A program made the translations under genes and the position numbers. A stretch of 12,096 nucleotides of DNA from Candidatus Hydrogenedentota bacterium (lineage in GTDB: Bacteria; Hydrogenedentota; Hydrogenedentia; Hydrogenedentales; SLHB01), in the NCBI GenBank assembly GCA_023384315.1, contig JAHDWY010000058.1, positions 1 through 12,096 of the forward strand, written 5' to 3'. The notes beneath the pieces were generated by a model. It was not told the origin of the DNA. It made no database searches and saw only the letters and a program-made list of their open reading frames with translations. Shown here one piece after another: positions 1 to 6,840 of the stretch; position 1 is the stretch's first letter; every line of letters starts with the position of its first letter.

Positions 1-1128
1 CTCATCAGTTCCGAACTGCCTGAGATCATGGCCATGAGCGACCGCGTGATCGCGCTGTCCGAAGGCCGCGTCACGGGCGAGTTTCGCCCAGCCGTAGATG
101 ATGAAAGGACCATTGCCGCGGCGGCAGTCCCGCGCGTGGCGGAAGATCAGGACGTGTCGGTTAAGGCGAAGCCTTCGCGGGCCGCTGCGCTGGTGCGCAT
201 GCGGGAGGTCGGACTGCTGACCTTCACGCTCGTGCTCGCCGTCGTCATGGTGTTCTTGAAGCCCCACGAGTTCGCCAACGTTAACAACTTCCTGGATGTC
301 CTCGCGAACGCGGCCATTCCGGCCATCGTGGCGCAGGGCGCGATGCTGATCATCTGTGCAGGCGGCATCGATATCTCCGTCGGCTCCATGATGGGACTCG
401 TCGCGGCGGTGGCGGGCATGTCCGCCGTAAGTGGCGCGCCGCCGGTTGTCTGCCTCGCCCTGGCGATGGCCATGGGCTGCGCGCTCAGCATAATCAACGG
501 CGGAATTGCCCTCATCGCACGTATCCATCCTATCATCGTGACGCTTGCCGGAATCAGCATCTACCGGGGCGTGATGCGGATCGTCACCGGCGGCAAGGAA
601 GTAACCGACTTGCCGGACGCGTACCGCGCGTTGGCCGACGGGTATTTCCTGGGGATTCCTAAGATCTGTTACTACGTGATCGCGGTGACGATTCTGACCC
701 ACATCGTCCTGCGATACACATTGACGGGACGCCGTGTGCTGGCGCTTGGCAATTCGGAGAGTGCGGCGCGGCTTATTGGCTTGTCGAAAACGCGGCTGAC
801 GCTGTTCGTCTTCGGTTTCTCCGGGGTGCTGGTAGGGCTGGTGTCGGTTCTTCATCCCGCGTACTACACGAAAGTTCAGGCAAACACCGGCGCGGGGATG
901 GAGTTGCAGGCGATTGCGGCGGCGGTTATCGGCGGCACGAACATCCTGGGCGGGCGCGGGTCGGCTATCGGCACGCTGATTGGCGCGTTCCTGGTGGCTA
1001 TGCTCCGCAACATGCTGATCCTGATGGAAATCAGCTCGTACTGGCAGAACCTCTTCGTGGGCGGACTCATTCTGTTGGCCGTGGTGGTGGACGTGGGCCT
1101 TCAGCGCTGGAAAGGAAACGCGGAATGA
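1..1128 (+). CDS. CUT2-type sugar ABC transporter, fused ATPase-permease (5' partial)
   Basis: The reading frame is open from the first base, so the gene starts upstream of the window. The first 28 codons match the C-terminal end of RbsA/RhaT-type ATPases (SSELPE, then SDRVIALSEGR); the Walker motifs lie outside. With no stop, the frame continues through an Ala-rich linker (about codons 29-70) into a complete BPD_transp_2 permease with about eight or more membrane helices. The permease carries the family signature GGIDISVGS (codons 121-129) and a later GGTNILGG motif. It would energise import and form half of the inner-membrane channel. CUT2 importers usually have the ATPase and permease as separate genes. 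An internal ATG at 199 could yield a free permease, but I see no Shine-Dalgarno before it, so fusion is preferred. The stop overlaps the start of the next permease gene. The sugar is suggested only by the binding protein of the operon. Confidence 0.85.
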   Translation, partial: LISSELPEIMAMSDRVIALSEGRVTGEFRPAVDDERTIAAAAVPRVAEDQDVSVKAKPSRAAALVRMREVGLLTFTLVLAVVMVFLKPHEFANVNNFLDVLANAAIPAIVAQGAMLIICAGGIDISVGSMMGLVAAVAGMSAVSGAPPVVCLALAMAMGCALSIINGGIALIARIHPIIVTLAGISIYRGVMRIVTGGKEVTDLPDAYRALADGYFLGIPKICYYVIAVTILTHIVLRYTLTGRRVLALGNSESAARLIGLSKTRLTLFVFGFSGVLVGLVSVLHPAYYTKVQANTGAGMELQAIAAAVIGGTNILGGRGSAIGTLIGAFLVAMLRNMLILMEISSYWQNLFVGGLILLAVVVDVGLQRWKGNAE

Positions 1129-2105
1129 TACGCGCCATCCTGCTCCGCCGCGAATCCGCGCTACTTCTCGCGCTGGCGCTCATGTTTGCCGGTTTTGCCC
1201 TGTTCGTGGACGGTTTCTTCGACTGGTTCAACCTCTTTGAACGCTCCCGCTACTGGGTGGTTCCCGGCATGATCGCCGTGCCCATGACCTTCATCATCGC
1301 CACCTCCGGGATTGATCTTTCGGTCGGCTCGATGGTGGCCCTGTCGGGCATCGTCTTGGGATTGCTCTACCAGGACGCGGGCATGCCGCTGGTGCTCGCC
1401 GGAATCTGCGCGATCCTGGCTGGGGGCGCGGCAGGCGCGTTCAATGGCGGCGTGAGCAGCTATCTGCGGGTTCCGCCGTTGGTCGTGACGCTGGCGACGA
1501 TGGCCTTGTTTCGCGGCATCGCCATGGGACTGAGCAAGGCCGACCCCATCCGCGATTTCCCGCGCGGATTCCAGTGGATCAGCCAGGGCGACGCCTTCCG
1601 GGTGCCGCTGGGCGGGACGGAGTACGCGTACGTGCCGGTGCCGCTGTTCGCGCTAATCATCACGATCGTCGTCGGCAGCCTGATCCTTCGAAAGACGTGG
1701 ATTGGCCGCTTTACCGAGTGCATTGGCGAGAACGAGACGGCCGCGGAATTTGCCGCCATCCGGACACGACGCCTGAAACTGGGCCTGTACGCGGCCAGCG
1801 GTCTGGTGTGCGGCCTCGCCTCTCTATTTCACACGGCGCTTTATGCGACGGCCAAGGCCGACACGGCCATGGGCCTGGAATTGGAGGTGATCGCCTGTGT
1901 CGTGGTGGGGGGGACGCGCATCAGCGGCGGCGACGCCTCCGTCATCGGGACATTGCTTGGCCTGCTCATCATCGGTATTCTACGATACGGTTTGGACATG
2001 GCAGGGGTGGACTCGGAGAACATCGTGATTGTGGTGGGCGCGCTGCTCATCGTTACAGCGGTATTCAACGAATGGATGGCCGGCCGCACAGGAGGGAAAA
2101 CATGA
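1125..2105 (+). CDS. CUT2-type sugar ABC transporter permease
   Basis: This 326-residue inner-membrane permease is of the RbsC/RhaP/RhaQ family (BPD_transp_2). It should form the second half of the import channel with the permease domain of the preceding fusion. Seen: a hydrophobic protein with about eight to ten helices, the signature GIDLSVGS at residues 62-69, and a C-terminal GGTRISGG element, both in the expected places. The length is usual for the family. The start ATG at 1125 overlaps the previous stop (ATGA) and has an AAAGGA Shine-Dalgarno at 1111-1116, which points to translational coupling. Two non-identical permeases plus an ATPase and a binding protein match the RhaTPQS arrangement, so rhamnose or a related deoxysugar is a reasonable guess. 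The substrate cannot be read from the permease itself. Confidence 0.88.
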   Translation: MIRAILLRRESALLLALALMFAGFALFVDGFFDWFNLFERSRYWVVPGMIAVPMTFIIATSGIDLSVGSMVALSGIVLGLLYQDAGMPLVLAGICAILAGGAAGAFNGGVSSYLRVPPLVVTLATMALFRGIAMGLSKADPIRDFPRGFQWISQGDAFRVPLGGTEYAYVPVPLFALIITIVVGSLILRKTWIGRFTECIGENETAAEFAAIRTRRLKLGLYAASGLVCGLASLFHTALYATAKADTAMGLELEVIACVVVGGTRISGGDASVIGTLLGLLIIGILRYGLDMAGVDSENIVIVVGALLIVTAVFNEWMAGRTGGKT

Positions 2106-3175
2106 GTCAGGGCAATTGCGGATACATCAAGGTTGGTTTCGGTTTCATCGCCGTCGTAGCGACGGCACTACTCCTGATCGCGCCCGGCTGCGAGAAGTCA
2201 GCCCCCTTGCCTGAATCTGATTCCGCAATCGGCACGGGGCCGGGCGAAGGCGGCTCCGCGCGGCTGCGCGTGGGCGTGATGCCGAAGCTGGTCGGCATTC
2301 CCTTCTTCAACGCAACCGAAGTGGGAGCCGAAGAGGCGGGACGCGAGTTGGGTATCGGCGTGAATTTCGACGGTCCGGCGGTGAACGATGTCCAACGCCA
2401 GGTAGAAATGCTGGAATCGTGGATCGCGCAGAAGTATGACGCCATCGCGGTAGCGCCGAACGATCCCGATGCGATCGTGCCGGTGTTGGAGAAGGCGCGG
2501 AAGCGGGGGATGAAAGTTGTCACTTGGGATGCGGACGCGAGCCCGGCGGCGCGCGATTTCTTCGTCAACCAGTGCACGATCGAAAGCATTGCGAAGACGC
2601 TGATGGACGTGATGGCGGAAGGCGCCGGCGAAGACGCGAATTACATCATCATCACCGGCTCACTCACGGCGGCCAATCAGAACATGTGGATGGGGGCCAT
2701 GGAGCAGTACCGGCAAGAGAAGTATCCGAACATGACGAACCTGTCGGAGACGCCGAAAGTGTCCGAAGAGGACCTCGCGTTGGCCACGCAGGTCATGACG
2801 GACTGCCTCAAGACCTATCCGGACCTGGACGGGGTGTTTGCGATCACTTCGGTTGCACTCCCGGGCGCAGCAGAAGCACTTCGCAAAGCGGGCGCCGCGG
2901 ACAAGGTTTTCCTGACCGGATTGACCACGCCCAATGATCTGAAGGGGTATGTGGAGGACGGCACTGTAAAACGGTTCGTACTTTGGAATCCGGTGGACCT
3001 GGGTTATCTGGCCGTTCATGTCGCAGCCGCGGCGGCGAAAGGCGAACTTCAAGCGGGATCGGTCCAGAGCTTCAAGGCGGGCCGCTTGGGTGAAGTGAAG
3101 GTCGAAGGCGACGTGGTGGTCCTTGGCGATCCCATTATCTTCGATGCCTCGAATATTAACCAGTACGATTTCTAG
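2102..3175 (+). CDS. Sugar ABC transporter substrate-binding lipoprotein, RhaS/LsrB-like
   Basis: This is a periplasmic-binding protein of the Peripla_BP_4 (CUT2) family, 357 residues. The start ATG at 2102 overlaps the preceding stop (ATGA) and follows a strong GGAGGG at 2091-2096. Residues 10-30 form a signal peptide ending in APGC; Cys30 is a plausible but imperfect lipobox cysteine, so the protein is probably membrane-anchored. A linker rich in Gly, Ser and Pro precedes the binding fold (from about residue 55). RhaS/LsrB-branch elements, recalled rather than searched, are PKLVG (61-65), NDPDA (120-124), TWDADASP (141-148), NQNMW (192-196), WNPVDLGY (295-302), AGRLGEVKV (326-334) and DASNINQYDF at the end. 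WNPVDLGY and AGRLG favour rhamnose-type RhaS over AI-2-type LsrB. The gene comes last in its operon. Substrate assignment is tentative; family assignment is firm. Confidence 0.88.
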   Translation: MSQGNCGYIKVGFGFIAVVATALLLIAPGCEKSAPLPESDSAIGTGPGEGGSARLRVGVMPKLVGIPFFNATEVGAEEAGRELGIGVNFDGPAVNDVQRQVEMLESWIAQKYDAIAVAPNDPDAIVPVLEKARKRGMKVVTWDADASPAARDFFVNQCTIESIAKTLMDVMAEGAGEDANYIIITGSLTAANQNMWMGAMEQYRQEKYPNMTNLSETPKVSEEDLALATQVMTDCLKTYPDLDGVFAITSVALPGAAEALRKAGAADKVFLTGLTTPNDLKGYVEDGTVKRFVLWNPVDLGYLAVHVAAAAAKGELQAGSVQSFKAGRLGEVKVEGDVVVLGDPIIFDASNINQYDF

Positions 3176-3262
3176 GCGCCGCTGGAACTGAATCCTGGGC
3201 ATGGTCCGGGATCAAAAACTGATCGAAAAACTGTGGCAATCGTTGGGAGCGGCGATTCTGCC

Positions 3263-3275
3263 GCCCCTGTGGGGC
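3263..3275. terminator. Short GC hairpin, possible weak terminator
   Basis: A perfect inverted repeat GCCCC-TGT-GGGGC is followed by TTGTT. The 5-bp stem and interrupted T run make a weak intrinsic terminator at best for the transporter operon. It may instead belong to the adjacent palindromic repeat cluster. Confidence 0.3.
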
Positions 3276-3302
3276 TTGTTGAATACGGGGAGAGTCTGCT
3301 GA

Positions 3303-3358
3303 CCCAACGTTCCGCTTCGCTCCACGTTGGGCTACAATCTTTCGCCCCTTCCGGGGCG
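3303..3358. repeat. REP-like double palindrome
   Basis: Two inverted repeats lie side by side. The first is CCCAACGT (3303-3310) with ACGTTGGG (3324-3331) around a 13-base loop. The second is CGCCCC (3343-3348) with GGGGCG (3353-3358) around TTCC. Paired palindromes of this style in gaps between genes resemble REP/BIME-type elements mobilised by RAYT transposases. No second copy is visible in this window, so repeat status is inferred from form only. The T-poor flanks make a plain terminator role less likely. Confidence 0.5.
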
Positions 3359-3489
3359 GAGAACGTGTGATCTATCCGGTACTAAAAGTCGATCGGACCG
3401 ATGATAATCGGGCTGAAGTTTCACGACAGGTTCCACGGAGTCTGTTTGTTGTATTCTCCGCGAGATATCCGAGAATCAGTGGCGGCGGC

Positions 3490-4194
3490 TTAGAAGCTGG
3501 TGGGTTCTTGGGTGGGCTGGACGTAGAGCGCCATCATGTCCGCTTCGGAGAGTTCGCCGAAGACGGCGGCCTTGTGGTTGGGCGGTAAGGGCCCGACGAT
3601 TTCCCGGCTCCGGTTCTGGTACCGTCCGGCGACGACAATTCGCCGGAATTCCTGCGGGGTTTCGAAGGACTCTTCCGTTTCAATCCAGAACTTGTTCATG
3701 AAATTCAGGCCGTGGGCGTCGGACGAGTAGACCCCCGCCATGCGGTGTTCTTCCACGTAAGCCCGGGCGCGTGTCGCCATATCCTCGTCGGGATGGTTGC
3801 AGGTGAGGATCTCCGCGGCATCGGCCAGCGTAAAAAAGTCCGGCATGTCGTCGTGCCAGCGGTAGGGATGGGCGATTACGGTGAGGTAGCCGTCTGCACA
3901 GGCTTGGGCAAAGACCTCGCTGGGAGTCTGGAGCGACTCATAAATGGGGCTGTCGGCTCCGAGGACCAGGAGATCGCGTCCGTTCGGGAAGGAGATTTCG
4001 ATCCCCGGAAATACCCGCAGCCGGTCGCTCAATTCATGCAAATTCGCAAGCTCGGCGGGAGACCAGATTTTTCCGTGGTCGGTAATGAAGATCGCATCAT
4101 AGCCGGCCGCGTCCGCCATCGCAATGAGCTCGCGCGGGGGTATGCGGGAGCAGGGCGAGTAGGTGTCCGTGTGGCAGTGAATCTCGACTTTCAT
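3490..4194 (-). CDS. PHP-domain metal-dependent phosphoesterase
   Basis: This 234-residue stand-alone PHP (polymerase and histidinol phosphatase) protein is predicted to be a cytoplasmic metal-dependent phosphoesterase. The metal-ligand set is visible in order: HCH (His6, His8), TDH (Asp39-His40), GIE (Glu66), AHPY (His109), NH (His134) and SSDAH (Asp159, His161). That pattern fits the trinuclear-metal PHP fold and the small COG0613-like members that hydrolyse nucleotide or sugar phosphates, though the substrate cannot be told from sequence. There is no signal peptide and no fused polymerase or phosphatase domain. The start ATG at 4194 lacks a clear Shine-Dalgarno, but the protein begins right at the conserved first His motif, so no longer start is needed. 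The gene is divergent from pfp and is probably transcribed alone from the spacer between them. Confidence 0.85.
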   Translation of the reverse strand: MKVEIHCHTDTYSPCSRIPPRELIAMADAAGYDAIFITDHGKIWSPAELANLHELSDRLRVFPGIEISFPNGRDLLVLGADSPIYESLQTPSEVFAQACADGYLTVIAHPYRWHDDMPDFFTLADAAEILTCNHPDEDMATRARAYVEEHRMAGVYSSDAHGLNFMNKFWIETEESFETPQEFRRIVVAGRYQNRSREIVGPLPPNHKAAVFGELSEADMMALYVQPTQEPTSF

Positions 4195-4385
4195 GGTACG
4201 TCTAGTCCAATCTGCCGCGAACGCCCCACGTGAGACATCCGACGTTCTGTGTCTACGCCGGGCGCGGTTTGCGGCGCTTCACCTGGTCAACACCGCGATT
4301 TCGCGGCTTAGTCCCAATCGCTGAAATTCCTTGCAGTGCCAACGCAACTCGCGTCGGTATTCGCGATATTCTTATTGCATGGTCA

Positions 4386-4394
4386 ATTATAACA
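4386..4394 (-). promoter_or_regulatory. Extended -10 promoter candidate for the PHP gene
   Basis: Read on the minus strand, 4394-4386 is TGTTATAAT, a perfect extended -10 (TGnTATAAT). No good -35 lies 16-18 bases upstream, which is tolerated with an extended -10. It would give a leader of about 185 bases before the PHP start. The same AT patch reads TATAAC on the plus strand (4388-4393), so the polarity is not certain. Confidence 0.4.
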
Positions 4395-4489
4395 CATTCA
4401 TCGGCATTTCGGCGGACCGGCTTGACCCGGTGCATCGGAAATGGAACGCAGCGCAGTCCGTCGCGTGGAAAGGGTACTCCCATCCCGTG

Positions 4490-4495
4490 TATAAT
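4490..4495 (+). promoter_or_regulatory. -10 candidate for pfp
   Basis: TATAAT matches the sigma70 -10 consensus perfectly and sits 138 bases before the pfp start, in an otherwise GC-rich stretch. The -35 position at 17-base spacing (GGAAAG, 4467-4472) is not consensus, so this is a weak or activator-dependent candidate. Confidence 0.35.
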
Positions 4496-4633
4496 CAACC
4501 GATTCTTTCTTGCCCGGTTCTATTGAGCTGAAAAGCAATCAATCCCAGGCCGGTGTTCATTCGTCGGGGGAAATGTGCCTGGCGCCTCGAATACCCGGAT
4601 AGCGACGGCGAAAGCCTATGGAGGAAATGGACC

Positions 4634-5845
4634 ATGTCGAAGTTGGAGGGGAAGGTGTTGGTGGCCCAAGGGGGCGGCCCTACCGCGGTCATCAATCAGA
4701 GTTTTGTCGGGGCGGTGCTGGAATCGCGCAAGTTTCCCCAGGTTACCCGAGTATACGGCGCTCAGCACGGTATCCGCGGCATCGTCAATGAGGACTTCCT
4801 GGACCTCACCGAAGCCACGACGCACAACCTCGAGGCCGTCGCGCAGACCCCGTCGTCCGGGTTGCTCTCCACGCGCGACAAACCGACGCTGGAGTATTGC
4901 AAAGAGATCTTTCAGGTGTGCAAGGCTCATGGCGTCCGGTATTTTTTCTACATTGGCGGCAACGATAGCGCGGACACCTGTCGCATTGTAAATGAGGAAG
5001 CGGACAAAGAAAAATATGAGCTCCGCGTCATTCATATCCCGAAAACCATCGACAACGACCTGAAAGTCACGGACCACTGCCCCGGCTACGGCTCCGCGGC
5101 GAAGTTCGTCGCCCAGGCGTTTGCGGGCGTGAATCTCGACAACCGCGCGCTGCCCGGCGTGTATATCGGCGTGGTGATGGGCCGGCACGCGGGCTTCTTG
5201 ACGGCGGCGTCGTGTCTCGCGAAGAAGTATCCGGACGATGGCCCGCACCTCATCTACGTGCCGGAGCGTCCGCTGTCGAAGGACAAGTTTATCGCAGACG
5301 TGAAAACAGCGTACGACAAGTACGGCCGCTGCATCGTCGCGGTGTCGGAAGGCGTCGTGGGACCGAGCGGCAAGGCCATCGCGGCGGAGTTTACGAAGGA
5401 GACCGACGCGCACGGTAACGTGCAGCTTTCTGGAACGGGCGCGCTCGGCGATCTGCTCAGCGCCTGGATCAAGGAAGGAACCGATATCAAGCGCGTGCGC
5501 GCGGATACGCTTGGCTACCTGCAGCGGAGTTTCCTGGGTTGCGTGAGCACGGTCGACCAGAACGAAGCGCGCGAGGTCGGCGAGAAAGCCGCTCAATACG
5601 CCATCTGGCACAATCTCGACGGATCGGTCTGCATTCGCCGCATCGGCGACTATGCTGTCGAATACTTCCTGGCGCCGCTCAAAGACGTGGCACGCGAAGC
5701 CACCGAAATGCCGGACGAGTTTCTCAATGCGGACGGCAACGGTGTGACCGAAGCCTTCAAGAACTACGTGCGGCCGCTGGTAGGCCCCATGCCGGTCATG
5801 GAGCGCATCGCGGCGCCGTCGGTCGCGAAGGTGTTAACGAAGTAA
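4634..5845 (+). CDS. pfp: Diphosphate-dependent 6-phosphofructokinase
   Basis: This 403-residue phosphofructokinase-family enzyme converts fructose 6-phosphate to fructose 1,6-bisphosphate in glycolysis. Motifs are GGGPTAVINQS (13-23), GGNDSADT (108-115), PKTIDND (136-142, Asp140 as catalytic base) and MGRHAG (182-187). Asp111 and Lys137 occupy the two positions that are Gly in ATP-dependent E. coli PfkA (Gly104, Gly124). This is the established mark of pyrophosphate use, so the reaction should be reversible. A small oddity is GGND where many PPi enzymes have GGDD. The start at 4634 is chosen because GGAGGA (4620-4625) precedes it at good distance and the PFK fold begins at once; the longer frame from 4553 adds 27 unrelated residues. 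The gene is monocistronic, closed by a strong terminator. Confidence 0.93.
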   Translation: MSKLEGKVLVAQGGGPTAVINQSFVGAVLESRKFPQVTRVYGAQHGIRGIVNEDFLDLTEATTHNLEAVAQTPSSGLLSTRDKPTLEYCKEIFQVCKAHGVRYFFYIGGNDSADTCRIVNEEADKEKYELRVIHIPKTIDNDLKVTDHCPGYGSAAKFVAQAFAGVNLDNRALPGVYIGVVMGRHAGFLTAASCLAKKYPDDGPHLIYVPERPLSKDKFIADVKTAYDKYGRCIVAVSEGVVGPSGKAIAAEFTKETDAHGNVQLSGTGALGDLLSAWIKEGTDIKRVRADTLGYLQRSFLGCVSTVDQNEAREVGEKAAQYAIWHNLDGSVCIRRIGDYAVEYFLAPLKDVAREATEMPDEFLNADGNGVTEAFKNYVRPLVGPMPVMERIAAPSVAKVLTK

Positions 5846-5880
5846 CGCCGGCACCAAGAGTTTCGCTTATCTTTTTGCGG

Positions 5881-5929
5881 ACCGATCGGACGGATCAGAC
5901 TGATCCGTCCGATCGGTCTGTTTCTTTTT
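5881..5929 (+). terminator. Strong intrinsic terminator of pfp
   Basis: A perfect 18-base inverted repeat, ACCGATCGGACGGATCAG (5881-5898) and its complement (5900-5917), is centred on one base and followed by a T-rich tail (TCTGTTTCTTTTT). It starts 36 bases after the pfp stop. The T run follows the stem only on the plus strand side needed for pfp; read the other way the stem is followed by A residues, so it should act in one direction. Confidence 0.92.
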
Positions 5930-5960
5930 GGCCCGCGCACTCGCCGAAATCGGGGGCGGT

Positions 5961-5989
5961 TTGACAGCGAATCGGGTTTGCCGTAGCCT
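5961..5989 (+). promoter_or_regulatory. Sigma70-like promoter of the phosphodiesterase operon
   Basis: Perfect -35 TTGACA (5961-5966), a 17-base spacer and TAGCCT (5984-5989), which keeps the most conserved -10 positions (T1, A2, T6). It lies between the pfp terminator and the next gene, with the Shine-Dalgarno AAGGAG at 6000-6005. The predicted leader is only about 20 bases. Confidence 0.55.
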
Positions 5990-6015
5990 TACGATTCGCA
6001 AGGAGATTTCACCAG

Positions 6016-6831
6016 GTGATGAACCGTCTGTTATTTTCCGTGGCCCTGTCGCTCGTGTTGGCATGTTCGGCTTCGGGCCAGAATGCGGTCACTCCCCTTC
6101 CCCACGCGCATGCCCACAACGATTACAATCATGAGCGGCCTTTGATGGACGCACTGGACCACGGATTCTGTAGCGTGGAGGCGGATATCTTCCTGGTGGA
6201 CGGCGAACTCTTGGTCGCCCACGACCGGGAAGATGTCCATCCGACGCGAACGCTTCAGGCCTTGTACCTTGACCCGTTGATCGCACGTGTCCGAGCGAAT
6301 GGCGGCCGGGTTTATCCCGATGGTCCCGAATTCATCCTGCTTGTGGATATCAAGGAAGACGGTGGGGCGACCTACGAGGTCCTTCGCGGGGTTTTGTCGA
6401 ACTATGCGGAAATGCTGACAACGTTTACAGCGGACAGCACGACGAAGGGCGCGGTGACGGTCATTCTCTCCGGCGACCGGCCCATCGACGTGGTCGCGGC
6501 GGAGACTGAGCGTGTCGTGGGCATTGATGGACGCGTTTCCGATCTCGATGGTGAAGTGAACCGGCACCTCATGCCGTTGATCAGCGATAATTGGCGCAGT
6601 CACTTCGACTGGTTTGGGACGGGCGTGATGCCGGACGATGCACAGCGCAAGCTGAAGGAAATCACTACCAAGGCACATACGGCAGGTTGCATCGTGCGCT
6701 TCTGGGGGATTCCGCCGCGTGAGGACTTGTGGGACGCTCTATTGGCGGGCGGGGTCGATCTCTTCAACACCGATAACCTTGCGCAGTTGCAGGCATTCCT
6801 CTTGTCGAAACGCGGGAACCAAGAAGGATAG
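6016..6831 (+). CDS. Exported GDPD/PI-PLC-superfamily phosphodiesterase, AIM6-like
   Basis: This protein of about 271 residues belongs to the PI-PLC/GDPD TIM-barrel superfamily, in the subgroup related to fungal AIM6 (recognised from the HAHNDY motif). Numbered from the GTG: signal peptide at about 2-21, with VLAC around Cys17 as a possible lipobox. HAHNDY at 32-37 supplies a catalytic His, EAD at 55-57 the metal-ligand acids, and HD at 69-70 the second His. FNTDNL near the C-terminus matches the final barrel strand. Members are expected to cleave phosphodiesters outside the cytoplasm; the substrate is unknown. The start is ambiguous: GTG at 6016 lies 10 bases after AAGGAG, and the adjacent ATG at 6019 lies 13 bases after; the signal peptide is unchanged. 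It is first in an operon with the oxidoreductase gene (9-base gap). Confidence 0.8.
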   Translation: MMNRLLFSVALSLVLACSASGQNAVTPLPHAHAHNDYNHERPLMDALDHGFCSVEADIFLVDGELLVAHDREDVHPTRTLQALYLDPLIARVRANGGRVYPDGPEFILLVDIKEDGGATYEVLRGVLSNYAEMLTTFTADSTTKGAVTVILSGDRPIDVVAAETERVVGIDGRVSDLDGEVNRHLMPLISDNWRSHFDWFGTGVMPDDAQRKLKEITTKAHTAGCIVRFWGIPPREDLWDALLAGGVDLFNTDNLAQLQAFLLSKRGNQEG

Positions 6832-6840
6832 TTCATCGTT

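Larger units (their letters stand above)
3176..3489. other. Intergenic region with palindromes
   Basis: This 314-base gap separates the transporter operon from the convergent PHP gene. I see no convincing gene; the short open frame near 3367-3588 lacks any recognisable motif and runs antisense into the PHP gene. The middle part, 3263-3358, holds three inverted repeats listed separately. There is no strong U-tract hairpin directly after the transporter operon, so how transcription ends here is unclear. Confidence 0.6.
4195..4633. other. Divergent intergenic region, PHP gene / pfp
   Basis: This 439-base spacer separates the minus-strand PHP gene from the plus-strand pfp gene. It is locally more AT-rich around 4360-4400 and 4485-4530, where -10-like elements for both directions occur (listed separately). 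Short open frames (for example 4253-4498 on the minus strand) show no recognisable protein features. The roughly 130 bases upstream of pfp could be an mRNA leader. I looked for known riboswitch cores and recognised none. Confidence 0.6.

Noticed and set aside
1574..2101. Long N-terminal extension of the substrate-binding protein frame
   Set aside because: It overlaps the second permease in another frame and encodes Arg/Gly/His-rich sequence. The ATG at 2102 has a strong Shine-Dalgarno and starts a proper signal peptide.
2102..3175. Calling the binding protein LsrB (AI-2 receptor)
   Set aside because: Several ligand residues appear changed and the C-terminal motifs fit RhaS better; no lsr kinase or processing genes are seen.
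2660..3202. Open frame of 180 codons on the minus strand, antisense to the binding-protein gene
   Set aside because: It is a shadow of the substrate-binding protein gene, with no family motif and no upstream signals.
4553..4633. Longer start for pfp
   Set aside because: The added 27 residues do not resemble PFK, and the ATG at 4634 has a well-placed GGAGGA.
4500..4633. Riboswitch in the pfp leader
   Set aside because: A short GGCGAAAGCC-like stretch suggested a c-di-GMP-type core, but the paired conserved halves are missing, and I recognised no other known aptamer. An Infernal/Rfam scan would decide.
4616..5611. Open frame of 331 codons on the minus strand, antisense to pfp
   Set aside because: It lies wholly opposite a well-supported pfp gene. 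Its product is rich in Arg, His, Val and Ala, as expected of a GC-rich shadow frame, with no recognisable motif.
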